Shown here in pieces: positions 42,711 through 54,141 of a DNA stretch of 64,000 nucleotides. The stretch's first letter is position 1. Every line of letters starts with the position of its first letter. The stretch is taken from assembly GCA_003550325.1 (NCBI GenBank), contig QKWP01000007.1:845208-909207 (forward strand), in the 5' to 3' direction. A program made the position numbers and the translations under genes. The stretch is from Gigaspora rosea (lineage: Eukaryota > Glomeromycota > Glomeromycetes > Diversisporales > Gigasporaceae). The notes under the pieces were generated by a model. It ran no database searches and had not been told where the DNA came from. It saw only the letters and a program-made list of their open reading frames with translations.

Positions 42711-45700
42711 TCACTCTTTTTAGTGAATGAACTAATAAAATATTCAAAATTATTCTGACAAAATCATTCATTGTAGCATATTATACCTAAGAAATCCTTC
42801 GATCTCTTCTTAAAAATTTTATTAAAAGCTCTCTAATTCATATCAAATTTTTAGCATTACTAAGTCAGTTAAACATATGACTATTTTGAAATCATAAATA
42901 TAATCACTAAAGGGGTGCTAGCAGTGATCCACTTACACTTGTAATATATATAAAAAATAATTCAAACTTCTTAATTATTTGACATTATATTTGCAACTTA
43001 ATCATTTGTTACTAATTAATACAATTATATAAAAAGCTCCCTTAGTATTACATTTTAACCTTGTTAGGGTATATTAAATTTGGTTGTTGTGGAGCAAACG
43101 ATGAGCATAACCATATCAATCAGGTTAAATTGATCTTGAACTTATCGGGATAACTAGTACATCCTCAAAATTATCAAGATCTGCAATTAAATCAACTGAT
43201 ATATTGCATGTTGCACAAGGAATGAATTAATGTTCCAAAACAAATGTTTTTAGAATAATACTTGCATTGTTGTATAACACCATGAGATTCTTTTTTTATT
43301 TAATAGATGTTTGTTAACCGATATGGTTTTGTTTATTTATTTTTTTTTTTTTGGGCAGCATCAAAGTTGTAGATAATCGCCATTGATGATCGTTGTGATC
43401 ATTGTTGAAATAATTGATTAACACAGACAATATGGATCTAAGAAAATTTGAAGATAAAAGGCGCAAAGCTTTGGTCTTCGACAGATGAAAAATAGAAAAA
43501 ACTTCTTGATCAGTGTTTTAGAGTTCTGTAAGGGAAGATAACAGCTGAGCTTATCTTTATGTTGAAAAGCCACTTTCTAAAATTTCTGTAGTGAAAGTTC
43601 AATTTTGCGAAATAAAAATAGAAAATAGGCAAAATAGCACTTTATATTATAAAAAATATGCAAAAGAGCACTTTATATTATAAAAAATAAAAGTGCACAA
43701 ATTTTCTTTTAGTTAGTAAATTATTAAATACTTGAATATTATATATATTGAACTTATTGTTATGGAATAAATTTTTGTAAAAAAAATGACCTGTTATTTA
43801 GATACTATTGTAAAAATCAAACATGTTAAGCAAAATAAATCTATAACAGCTATTTTAATTACCACAGCTGATGCTAAGACTTCAGATCCTATTAAATTTA
43901 CTAAACCTACTAAGATCTACTTGCTGTGATGCTCTTTTTTAATAATTTTAACCCTATCCAGTATGATCATATGAAATGTGGAGATGGTTCCGTTTAATAA
44001 TAAATTAGTAATTTTTTTTTTGTATATCAGATATAAAGATCCAGGGATAAATGTTGGTCATGTGACAATTAATACCACTAAATTTGCTATTATAGTACAT
44101 TAATGATTGGTTTATATGTGCCACTGCACGGCACATGTAAGCCAAGCATTTACTAATGTAGAACGAATTTTTTGGATATTACAACCCAATTTATGGCTGT
44201 GTTTTACGAGTAATGATTTACTAAGCTATAAATATGAAATTGTTGTGTTTATCAGAAAGGTAGTATGGAATCGAGATATTATTGTTAGTGATGAGTACAG
44301 ATAATAGAGTGCCATAATTCTATCTGCCATACTAATTTACCTAATTATGCTGATTATTCTATTTTTTGCATTCATTTTTTTCAGCATATCAATAGAGAAC
44401 TTATTTTGTCAGTATTATTTAATAGTGATAGTGATAAATACCAAACTATAAGTCTTAAGGCAGTGTTTATTTATTGAAAGAAGGCTAAGCTATGATGCAT
44501 TCACATTACCCACATGGTCTAGGTTAGTGGCTGGTCATGGGTTTTGTTCTGATAGAATGTGAAAATCAATACTATAGAATTGATACAAGAATCGAAATTT
44601 AATACCCACAATAAAAACAATCATTTTTGCTACAAAAAGCAAGTCAATTACTCTCTCCCAGAAACTGCAAATAGATAATATTATTCACATTTCTAGCCTG
44701 CATTATACAAGCTTAACTGCATATTGTGATTATCAAATATCAGTTTTATATTTTCATAAGTATATCCAGATTCATAATAAACCATCTAGCACTAGGGTTA
44801 ATTCCCACTTTAACGATTTCTAAAATTAGCAATATGATGTTATATAAAAACAGATAATAATATGTTATAAAAAAACCATGCTTTGTATAAATACCAATCA
44901 TCTTTAAGATTTTGCTTTCGATTTATTATAAAACCATCCATTATGATCCTGTTACATTCATGTTCCTGGTATTGACAAATTTTTAATTGATGAGAACATA
45001 TATTCTAATTATTTATTCTAGCTATTAATTATTGAAAGCATGATTATCAAGGCAATTTTACTTTTTTCATTTGTATTGAATTATATTTATAATCTTTAAT
45101 ATTTCAAATAGTTGTATTTGATTGATCTTTAACAGCTCTAATATAAAAATATAATCTTCTCGCATAATAAAATAAAGGGTTTATGACCTTGATTAAAAGT
45201 TTTACTATCGTGAAATTTAAGTTTTAAAATGCATTACAAAATAAAAATAACCATTATGATAATTCACAGAAACTCAAAATTTGGTATTAGCAAAGGCTTG
45301 TTTTATCACCAATAGAATAAATGATAGATGAAAACAAATGTGAATCAAATAAAATTTGCAAAAAAAAATAAGAATGGGCATATAAAAGAAATTCTAGGCT
45401 AAAATTAAAAAACGATTGTGATTTTTATAAAAATAATTCTGTCTTTGAAAAAAATAGAAATTTATAACTGATATTCAAATTTTAATTTTAATAAAACACA
45501 TGCATCTTTTAAAATAAAAAATGATCTATAATACATCGATTAAAGAAATCTGATATAGTTGTTTCAAATAAAATTAGTCATGTATTAACCAAATTCCAAA
45601 TTGTAGATCAATTGCTCAGCAACCTAGAAGGACTAGAGAAAATTCTGCAGTAACATCTGGGTAAAGAAAAAAAGATAAAAATATGCAAAATTAGAAACCA

Positions 45701-45985
45701 CAAATTATACTCAAACAATAAGTGCAACTTGATGAATTTGTTTAGCTTCTATTGAATTTTTTTATTAATTTTACTAAATGAACTTTAATTTATATTTATT
45801 GGAATTTTGAATTTTAAGTGAGCAATATGACCTAATTAAATTAATTTAATGTTTTTAATTGAATATGCACTAAATAGATTCAGAATCACCTTTAAGTTAA
45901 TTTGAGTGAATTTAAAATTTAGTTCAATATAAGTATATTAGAATTACTTCTATTTATACTAAATCTACCATGTTTCTATTCTGAC
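42711..45985. other. 3.3 kb without a supported gene
   Basis: AT-rich, many short A/T runs. The largest frame (44107-44304, 65 aa, starting MVYMCHCTAHVSQAF) has no domain, no close ATG context and no paralogue in the window. No tRNA box, TIR pair or tandem repeat was found. Weak satellite-like words recur near 44690-44740. Confidence 0.5.
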
Positions 45986-46555
45986 TGTTATGGGGAAAAA
46001 TGTACGATCTTTAGAGGTTTTATGCAGAAAATGATAAAAAGGCAACTCGCCAGAGGCGTGACTTGGTGATTTAATGTGATTTAAAATTAAAAAAAAGGAA
46101 TTTTGAATTTTAGATAATTCGAAATTAATATATTTATTAGATAGATATCGTTACTAATCCGAAGATTATTCCTTTATGAAGAGACAAAACAACTTTTCTT
46201 TTATACTTTATAATTATCATAGAGAATCACTAGTCTAACAAATATAGAAAATTATAGAAACATAAGGCTAAAACCTTACGATACCTATCTACAAGGTTAT
46301 CACAATTTGAATATTATACTTGGGAGAGGAAGATTATAAGATATTGCGCCGTACGCCGACCCCCGAGCACGCTTGATCGATTACATATTATTCATTATAT
46401 GCATGATCGGTTATAAATGCTGATATGCATTGTCGATCACAATTGTCCATTGTGCATTGTTACTCAATGCATTATTAATTATCATATGAAATCTGGCGCA
46501 GTATACAAATTAATGATTATCCGTTTATTGGAGATGTCACATTTACCCCGTGACA
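45986..46555 (-). repeat. 3' LTR (570 bp)
   Basis: Starts TGTTATGGGG and ends CCCCGTGACA on the plus strand, an imperfect terminal inverted TG..CA pair. It aligns with 54142-54701 over its whole length with scattered differences and small indels (for example CTAACAAATATAGAAAATTA against CTAAAATTATAG). The divergence shows the insertion is not recent. An open frame at 46417-46629 starts inside the LTR and recurs in the other LTR; it is not a gene. Confidence 0.92.
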
Positions 46556-46662
46556 CTCGCCCATGCTTATTTTATGCGTCCGCGCATAAACTTTTTAAAA
46601 AAATAAAAAAATTCCATATATGTCTTTAATATATTCTTTGTCTTAAGTTGCCATTTATCAAC

Positions 46663-47154
46663 TTAACTAAAGTCTTCTCTATTATGGTATCATTTCAGAA
46701 AACTTCTGTTAATAGGAGTTTTTATAATGTTTCCTTCAGTATTTCTAAGTTTGAAAACTCTCTTTGATAGGACCTTATGTATAATGAAAGGTCCTTTCCA
46801 TTTAGGGTATAGCTTGTGACTCTTCGAATGTTCTTGTGACGGCTTGAAAACTAATACCTTATCTCCTTTCTTTAGATCGTCTAGTGGCTGAAGTTGTTGA
46901 TCATATCGATTTTTGGCCATCTTTTGTGCATTTTCAACTCTTTCCACTGCAGCGGCTCTAGCTTGTAGCACAACTTCGATTAACTCAAATAAACATTGAA
47001 GGAATGTTCCTTCTAATAATTCTTCTGACTCACTTGGATAAATTGGAAGATGTGCTTCTCTCCTATACACCAGGTAAAAAGGTGTCATTTTTGTGGTGTC
47101 TTGTTTGGCCGTTTGATACGCAAACAAGATCGATGAGATTAATAAATCCCAATC
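46663..47154 (-). pseudogene. Integrase C-terminal part of the Ty3/gypsy pol
   Basis: Continues the integrase after a TGA (47155-47157): DWDLLISSILFAYQTAKQ, then the GPY/F-type end PKWKGPFIIHKVLSKRVFKLRN. A second TGA at 46690-46692 interrupts RSFLK/YHNREDFS, and the frame ends at a TAA near 46663. Both TGA codons fall where the protein clearly continues. The GPY/F module helps integrase multimerise and choose targets in this family. Confidence 0.8.
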
Positions 47155-48190
47155 TCATACGTTGGTTACGAGTTTGGCTATAGACTCACAAAGAGTTTTA
47201 TTAAATCGTTCGACCAACCCATTTGTTTGGGGGTGGTACAGTGTTGAGAAATGATGGTTGATTTTAAATCTTTTTAGAAATTCATCTACTAACAAATTTC
47301 TAAAATGTGTTCCTCGATCAGACAACAGATATTTCGGGCACCCATGTCTATACACAATATTCTCATATATAAAATCGGCTACTTCATTGGCATTAGCATT
47401 TTCAATGGCTTTGGCCTTGGGCCATTTCGTCATATAGTCAGTTGCGACAACTATATATTTGTTTCCTTGGGACGTTTTCGGTAAGGGACCTACAATGTCA
47501 ATCCCAACTTTAAAAAATGGTGCCTCTACTGGAATTGGATGTAGTAGAGGTTTTGCCAAATTTCTACTCCGCCTTTGGCATAAATCACAAGTTTTAACGT
47601 AATTTCGTATATCTTCATACATCTGAGGCCAGTAATATTTGTCTCGAATCTTATTAAACATGATATCCTTCCCTAAGTGACCTCCCAATGGATGTGAGCA
47701 GTGTTGTACACGGACATTGTCTCGCCGATTTTTCAGGGATGTGGACAGTCCGGGACGGGACGTCCGGGACATGTCCGCAATAATGTCCCAACATGATACA
47801 TGTCCGCCGGGTAAAACCAATCAAATTGCAGAATTATACGAATTTTATTGGTAGATGATCACGTGTTGAGTCGCAAAATGTCCGGGACAAAAAAAATTCT
47901 GGGCGGACATGTCCCGGACGTCCCGTCCCGGACTGTCCGCCGTCCGTATTCATGTTCCATGACAACACTGGATGTGAGTGCGTTAGAAATAAAATTGATT
48001 CAATTTTGTACTTCTGGATAACCTTAAAAATTGATTTTCCTTATGTTTGTCTTTTTTATAAAGCAAACCCCTTTTAACTTCAAAAAATTAACTTTGTGCC
48101 TGCATACTTCGTCATTGTTGCGGTGTGAAAGTTCGAGGTAATGTACGTTCCGTTAATAAGTTTTTAATTGCTGATATCAAAGTAGTTCCA
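47155..48190 (-). pseudogene. Integrase zinc-binding and catalytic core, split by a MITE
   Basis: HHCC zinc-binding domain: HPLGGH, then TCDLCQ; the first histidine lies at the insertion point. The core has all three acidic residues: VGIDIVGPLPK, LLSDRGTHFRN and TNGLVERFNK (D, D, E). A 272-bp hAT MITE at 47699-47970 separates the core from the N-terminus. Right of it the reading resumes with KVIQKYKIESILFLTHSHP and, further back, LLYKKDK. It would join cDNA to host DNA. Confidence 0.85.
47699..47970. mobile_element. hAT MITE, 272 bp, GC-rich, 8-bp target duplication
   Basis: Ends CAGTGTTGT and inverted ACAACACTG, flanked by perfect 8-bp duplicates GATGTGAG (47691-47698, 47971-47978). Inner inverted arms of about 30 bp are GC-rich (ACAGTCCGGGACGGGACGTC). 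Its composition is quite unlike the surroundings. It splits the integrase frame. Confidence 0.95.
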
Positions 48191-49165
48191 TTTTGATATG
48201 CCAGGACACTGACTACCTGGGCAGAATTTTATTTAATGTCAGATTTCGTTCTAGTTAGAGTAACCTTTGTTTATTATAATTTATTTTTTTATTTTCCATA
48301 GTTACGCATTGCCTCAGATTTCAACATAAAAATCCAAATTCGAAAGTTTTAATTTAATATGATTGATAATTCTTTATCTATCTTCGCGGGAACAATGAGT
48401 GAGTACTACGAACTCTAAAAAAAATTTTAATTAAATGAGCTTATACTTATCTATAGACCAGCGGCCATATCCAGTCATTAAGTAAATTTCTATTAATTTC
48501 CAAAAAACAAATTTTAAATTTCATCTTATCATTTATCCTTGTTTTCATCAACAATTCTTCGTCTGCTTTAATACTGTACTAAGATATATTTACTTCTTAT
48601 AAATTGATTAACCCCAAATTTTTGCACTTTTTGCGTTTTACGGGCAGAGTACCCATTATTTTTTGCATATACTCTTACAGGCAGTGCACCCATCATTTTT
48701 GTGCATTTGCGTCTTACAGGCAGTGCACCCTTCATTTTTGCGCATCTGCGTCTTACGGGTAGTGCACCCATCATTTTTGCTCATCTGCGTCTTATGGACA
48801 GTGCACCCATCATTTTTGTGCATCTGCATCTTACAGGCAGTGCACCCATCATTTTACACACAACATAACATACCAAAAAAATTTTTTTTGAAAATTTAAC
48901 GTAATTATAGTATAATTATAACGTAATTATAGTATAATTTGTAAAAAAAAATAAATTTAATTTTTAAACTAAAGTTAAAAATTAAATTTATTTAATTTAT
49001 ACCAACATATACTTTCTCCAATCTCAATTTTCCTATATAATAAATATAAATGTATACTAAATGTATACAATTTATTAATTTTATTTTTTCTAAATTATTC
49101 CTAAGCTATATATAAATTTAATTATTATTATTATTATTATTATTTTTAATTTTCCATATTTTCTT
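48191..49165. other. Extra block between RNase H and integrase, probable insertion
   Basis: The RNase H frame ends NIDTLSRMYLKREENMEN at about 49155 and the integrase frame starts near 48190. The ~970 bp between has no pol-like frame, contains the 39-bp repeats (48655-48860) and ends in an (ATT)n run (49120-49145). I could not define ends or a target duplication, so insertion is inference. Confidence 0.45.
48655..48860. repeat. 39-bp tandem repeat, about five units
   Basis: Unit like GCGTCTTACAGGCAGTGCAC CCATCATTTTTGTGCATCT. Because 39 is a multiple of three, all units stay in frame; the minus strand reads MMGALPVRRRCAK repeatedly and the plus strand reads another 13-residue repeat. There is no start or stop context that marks a gene. 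Confidence 0.85.
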
Positions 49166-49611
49166 CTCTTTTTAGGTACATCCGGGATAAGGTATCAATG
49201 TTTGAATGTTTTCTTCCTGCGCGATGAACAATTTCATAATTGTACGGCTGAAGTTTTAGAATCCAGCGAGCTCTAATTCCTTTTGGCTCTGCCATATATA
49301 ACTATTTGAGAGCAGCATGATTGGTTGTTAGCGTAAAATGCTTAGCCCCTAGGTAATGGTGAAAATATTCTACGGCCCATACTACCGCAAGCATTCAAGT
49401 TCGAGCGCTGAGTAATTTCGTTCTGGCCTAGAAAGTCCTCTTCTTGCATATGCAACTACATATTCTCTTCTGTCCTTATCCTTCTGGGCTAATATAGCTA
49501 CTAATTCCGTGCCTGACGCATCCGTATGCAAATAGAACATTTCGTTAAAATCAGGTACCTTAATATAGGAGCTTTTACTAAATGTTTCTTTAAAGTTTCA
49601 AATGTCTGTTG
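49160..49611 (-). pseudogene. RNase H part of the Ty3/gypsy pol
   Basis: Frame pieces [40 protein letters not shown] and FTLTTNHAALKYI match the RNase H of gypsy elements, where the last D of TDH is here N (TTNH). NIDTLSR is the usual end. At least one frame change separates it from the RT. It would remove the RNA strand during cDNA synthesis. Confidence 0.7.
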
Positions 49612-50608
49612 TCATTCTTCCGTCCATTCATATGCTGTATTTTTTTCTAATAACTTATAGAGAGGACAGGCTATATTCGCAAATCCCTTGACGAATTGTC
49701 GATAATATGAGGCCAACCCAAGGAAACCCCATAGTTGTTTAATGGTTGTTGGTACGGGAAATTCCTTTACCTTATGAATTTTTGATTCATCAGGCTTTAT
49801 ACCTTCACTATTTATTTTATGACCTAAATAATGTATTTCTGTTTGAAAGAAATTACATTTCTCTGAATTTAACTTAAGCCTGGCACTTTCGAGTTTGTTA
49901 AAAGTAATTTTTAAATGTTTTAAATGATCGTAAAAAGTCCTCGAGTAAATATTTATATCATCAAGATATACTACTGCAAATTTTCTGATACAGTCGCTTA
50001 AAACTTGATCCATGAGCCTTTGGAATGTTCTCGGGGCGTTATATAACCCAAACGGCATCACGTTAAATTTGTATGTGCCGTATTTAGTTATAAATGTGGT
50101 TTTCTCTTTATCTTCCCCTTTTACCCCGACTTGCCAATACCTGCTCATCAGGTCGAGGGTGGAAAACCATTTAGCTTCTCTAAATGTGTCTAGAAGGTCA
50201 TTTATATGCGGAAGGGGTATGTATCCTTTTTTGTTACTGCGTTTAACTTGTGGTTATCAACACAAAAACGAAGCTTCCCTCCTTTTTTCAGTACGATCAC
50301 TACAGGGGATGCCCACAGGCTAAAGGCATCCTGTATTAAACCTTGCTTCTTTAGTTTTATAATTTTTTTTTTATAAATTCACTTTCCCAACGCACAACCT
50401 TATAGGAACCTTGATGAATCAGCATAGCATCTCCCGTATTTATGGCATGTGTAATAATGTCGGTATGACCTAGATCCTCAAGGCCTTGAGCGAATAATCC
50501 TACTTTACTTAATAAAAATTTCTCTACCTCCTGGCCTTGTTGTGGGGTTATATCGTTATTTTGTTTAATCTGTTGAATTTTTGATTTAACTGAATTATTT
50601 TCGTTTTC
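49612..50608 (-). pseudogene. Reverse transcriptase of the Ty3/gypsy pol
   Basis: Blocks in order: QDAFSLWASPVVIVLKKGGK, KLRFCVDNHKLNAVTKKD, FSTLDLMSRYWQVGV, MPFGLYNAPRTFQRLMD and the catalytic AVVYLDDINIYS, then LGFLGLASYYRQFVKGF-like thumb sequence (WGFLGLASYYRQFV). The segment 49612-50148 is open. Upstream it is broken near 50190 and 50370 and stops at the hAT-type insertion (50617). The YLDD box is intact. Confidence 0.88.
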
Positions 50609-51197
50609 TTCTGTCGTAGAGCTTCGATTCTACTTTTAAAAAGCAATCCGGATTGAATTCAGATTCTCTTTTATGTATCCAGATGAATCTGGTTATAATC
50701 TGAATTAGTAAATTCAGATTCAATCTGTAAAAATTTATTAACTAGCAAATCAAAACTCATGATTTGCAAAAATACTACGTATGCAAGCATATAGTGTTTT
50801 CAGATCATTCTGTGACATCACAAAGATTTTATTGGGTAATCGAGATTTTGAACTTTAAATCGTCACGATTAAAAAAAACCAATATGCATAAAAATGATTA
50901 TATCGATGGTTAAATTAATATCGGCAAGAGTCTTTGCTATGAATCTCGATGACTTTAAACCTTAAACTATAATCTTGTCGCATGACAACCCAAAATTTTA
51001 TTAATAAAAGGATCCTAACATATTATGAATAAAAAAAAAACAATGAGACAAAAATGAAAAATACAAAAATAAACGTTTAAATCTATTCTAGAATGCTAAT
51101 AACTGTGGCAGATTAAAATGAAATCAGATTAAAATGAAACTAGTGTCCTCTCTTACTCACCTATAAAGCTTATAAAACCCATATGTACTCGTTTATT

Positions 51198-51224
51198 AAT
51201 AACCCTAACCCTAAACCCTAACCC
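51198..51224. repeat. Interstitial telomere-like CCCTAA repeat
   Basis: Three to four CCCTAA units with one slip (AACCCTAACCCTAAACCC...), inside the 50617-52199 element. Confidence 0.7.
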
Positions 51225-51325
51225 TAATGCTAAAAAAACCCCAAAAATGTCTCCTAAAAAATTTTAAAATTTTGCTTAAAAATTAGAAAAATTTCATTTT
51301 AATCTAATTTTATTTTAATCTGTCA

Positions 51326-51720
51326 CAATAACTAATAAAAAAATTATAAACAACTTTTAAACACTTCTCTAGTATCAGGCTAGTCTTGATTTAATAATCA
51401 TTATATGGTTACAGTACCACTACTTCGCTTTAAACTTCTTTACTCCCCTCACGAAATCTATAAACCTTATGACTTACAACTTCATATTATTAATCTATAT
51501 TATAAAAATAAACATTTAAACCTATTCTAGAATGCTAATAACTAATAAAAAAATTATAAACAACTTTTAAACGCTTCTTCTAGTACCAGGCGGTCATTGA
51601 TTTAATAATCATTATATGGTTACAGTACCACTACTTTGCTTTAAACTCTTTTACTACCCTCACGAAATCTATAAACCTTATGACTTACAACTTCATATTA
51701 TTAATCTATATTATAATAGT
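51326..51720. repeat. ~211-bp tandem duplication inside the hAT-type element
   Basis: AATAACTAATAAAAAAATTA begins both copies (51326 and 51537). They share CATTATATGGTTACAGTACC and CACGAAATCTATAAACCTTA and differ at a few sites. Confidence 0.9.
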
Positions 51721-52225
51721 CAAGTTCTTTATTAGTTGGAATTACGAAGAATAAGTTTTTACAAATCAAAGAGAGATAAATTGCTGAGTTTAATAGATTC
51801 ATTGCACCTATAGTCTAAACTCAAATATTTAAACATACTTCTCATCTAACTTCCGAATTACTTCGTGGATTTCCGAATTACTTTAACAGTTATAAACCGA
51901 GACATATATTTTAAGATGTTTTTAGCCACAACTTTCTACAATTCGTTTCGTGGCATATAATTGGTTTAAAGTTGAGTTCTAATATGTAAAAATTATCAAT
52001 GTACTGTAGCATTCTGATTTCTAGCCAATCAGAATGCAAGCCCTCTATTGCTATCTAGGATTATAATTCGGATAATCCTTATCTTTAATCTTACATATAT
52101 TCCGGATTTATCCGTTTGAAATTAACGGATAAGGATATCTGAGATTAATCTGAATTATCAGATGAATCTGAATTAATCAGATTACGGATCGAAGCACTAT
52201 TCTGTAGGTACCTCGACAACGTTGG

Positions 52226-52831
52226 TTAAAATAATGCAGGGTTCTCCTCTTGATACTCTTCTATAAAGTGACCCTCAACTTCATCTATTTCTTCTTCTTC
52301 TTCATAATCAAATTCATCGAAGGTATCTCTACCTTCACTGTTATAATTTTCTTTTTCTTCATAAGTTTTTAGACCCTCTAATCCAGTATTAGAAATTGGA
52401 ACTTCTACACTTTTATTAGCATACCGTAGATATAATTTTTGCTCATCAAAATGAATACGGGTATTAGTTTTCTGGAACCAATCGGTTCCCAATAATAACC
52501 TTTCTTCTGTTGATTCAATAACATAAAGATTGGTAGGTATAACAATATCCTTTACCTTTATTTTTACATTTCTTACTTTATCTAATGTTTTTGTTTTAGA
52601 CCTAGTGGCCATTACCACCTTGACCATAGACCCCTCATCCATTTTTAAATGTAGTTTGTTAAATAATTGTTGAGAAATGATACTTACCACGGCGCCCGAA
52701 TCTAATACCGCTAGCATAGAATTTTCTTGAATTTTTACTAAACACCTTGCTGCCGTAGTATGGTGTTTTTCTTTATAATTTAATAAATTTGCTTCCCGAG
52801 TCGATAAAGGTCGTTTTAATACACGAGCCAA
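52226..52831 (-). pseudogene. Aspartic protease of the Ty3/gypsy element
   Basis: Catalytic motif LAVLDSGAVVSIIS (D-S-G), flap region, and ERLLLGTDWF, the conserved end of gypsy proteases. It is followed by an acidic linker. It overlaps the upstream frame (52816-53271) by 16 bases in another frame, which may be a programmed shift or decay. The protease would cut Gag-Pol. It ends just before the hAT-type insertion. Confidence 0.85.
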
Positions 52832-53330
52832 TTTTTCCTCTGATTCAGATATTGTAACATTTGACCTACAGTGGCTATAGCAGGTAATGATAGAATATCC
52901 TCAGTAACGTCATATGGTGAAAGGTTGTCCACCACTGATAGTCCACGTTTTCTTTTTAGTTTTTCTGATATAGGTCTTCTTTCTGAGTCGATACCTTGAG
53001 TAATATCTGTTTTCTGTCTTGTGTTGTTAGTTTCTGGTTTCTGCAACTTGCTTATTTTTCTTTCCCTTAATATTGTGTTCCAGTTAGGATCTACAGGTCG
53101 TTTAGTGGCTTTAGGCATAATATCTTCATCTACATTATATATTTCAGTGCTATTTGCCTCATTATTATCCACTAATTCGCAAAAATTTATATTTCTAGGT
53201 TTAACTTCAGTCTCTTTTGTTTTTAATTGTCTAGTTTTTCCTGACATACAATATTGTGCTATATGTCCCACTTTTCCGCAGTTGTGACACTCTATTTCAA
53301 ACTTTTTATTTCCTTGTGAATTATTTTTGA
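52816..53330 (-). pseudogene. CCHC zinc knuckle and linker of the Ty3/gypsy gag-pol
   Basis: ECHNCGKVGHIAQYC at about 53245-53290 is a CCHC nucleocapsid knuckle, which binds genomic RNA. It is followed by a polar linker of ~130 residues to the protease frame. The stretch between this and gag (53330-53432) is frame-shifted. Confidence 0.8.
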
Positions 53331-53432
53331 ACCGCTCTTTTAGATTCCGTATATTTTCTATAATGTGGCATAATTTACAGCCATTTCGTAAAGTCGTTTC
53401 TTGAGGTTACTCAATTCACCTCCTAGTTTATA

Positions 53433-54050
53433 CTATGATTTTTGCGACTCCGTAGGGTGTTGTCCGTAATAATTACCCGCTTCCACTCTTCTTGCTGCAG
53501 CAATTGCTTCATTTAGTTTTTTCAGCACAGCAACGACCACTAAAGTGGCGTTATTCTTCTTTAGGCCACTCAAAAACATACCTACAATAAATCCGTCTGA
53601 CAATCCTTTATCTAAGTTAACTTGACTGAGTAACCTTTTAAATTTCGAGGCATATACATCTACTTTTTCGAATTCTTGTTGCTTCAAAGAGTTTAATTCT
53701 ATTTGCCACTGATGTTGCCGTTCAGGAGGCACAAACTGCTCTACAAACAAGTGATAGAAGCTTTTCTTCCTTTTTTCTTTATCTGCGCTCTTAGTTTTCC
53801 AACTTTCTATACTTTCTTTAATTTCTTTATACCAATCGGTGGCCGCACCTTTCAAGTAACCAGATGCTATTTTCAATCTACACTCTTCAATCCAATTGTT
53901 GGCTTCTGCGGCCCGTTTGAATTCGTCAAACCATTCAAAGGGATCTTCTTCGTCAGTACCGTAGAAACCTTTAACCTTTACGTGATTGTTTTCTTTCAGA
54001 GCAACCGTGCTCCTGTTTTGACTCTCGAGGGATCTTGTCATCATTTCCAT
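53433..54050 (-). CDS. Ty3/gypsy Gag, capsid part, 205 aa
   Basis: Starts at ATG 54050, about 70 bases after the primer binding site, which is the expected position. Contains VKGFYGTDEEDPFEWFDEFKR, a GAATDWYKEIKES block and FVEQFVPPERQHQWQIELNS, the pattern of retrotransposon gag (capsid) domains. It is open for 205 residues and ends in TAG. The zinc knuckle follows after a frame break. It would form the particle shell. Confidence 0.85.
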   Translation of the reverse strand: MEMMTRSLESQNRSTVALKENNHVKVKGFYGTDEEDPFEWFDEFKRAAEANNWIEECRLKIASGYLKGAATDWYKEIKESIESWKTKSADKEKRKKSFYHLFVEQFVPPERQHQWQIELNSLKQQEFEKVDVYASKFKRLLSQVNLDKGLSDGFIVGMFLSGLKKNNATLVVVAVLKKLNEAIAAARRVEAGNYYGQHPTESQKS

Positions 54051-54121
54051 AAATTGTTGGAACTGTTCGGTATTTATCTTTGGTGATTATTTTATGGATT
54101 TTTCTTTGTTACGAAGTTGGT

Positions 54122-54139
54122 ATCTCACAGTCAGCACCA
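54122..54139 (-). promoter_or_regulatory. Primer binding site
   Basis: Minus strand TGGTGCTGACTGTGAGAT starts two bases inside the LTR boundary (54142). It begins with TGG, the complement of the tRNA 3' CCA. The primer tRNA would end in CAGCACCA; I do not assign its type. Confidence 0.75.
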
Positions 54140-54141
54140 AT

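Larger units (their letters stand above)
50617..52199. mobile_element. Non-autonomous hAT-type element, 1.58 kb
   Basis: Ends TAGAGCTTCGAT (left) and TAGTGCTTCGAT (right, reverse complement), flanked by TTCTGTCG (50609-50616) and TTCTGTAG (52200-52207), an 8-bp duplication with one mismatch. TAGNG ends fit hAT. Subterminal zones are dense in AATCAGATT/GAATCTGATT words. The interior has a ~211-bp tandem duplication and a telomere-like stretch, but no transposase. It separates protease from RT in the host retroelement. Confidence 0.82.

Noticed and set aside
44107..44304. 65-aa frame with several Cys and His near its start
   Set aside because: Cysteine spacing fits no zinc motif and nothing around it supports a gene.
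46417..46629. Frame repeated almost identically at 54563-54778
   Set aside because: Both lie in the two LTRs; the repetition reflects LTR identity, not a gene pair.
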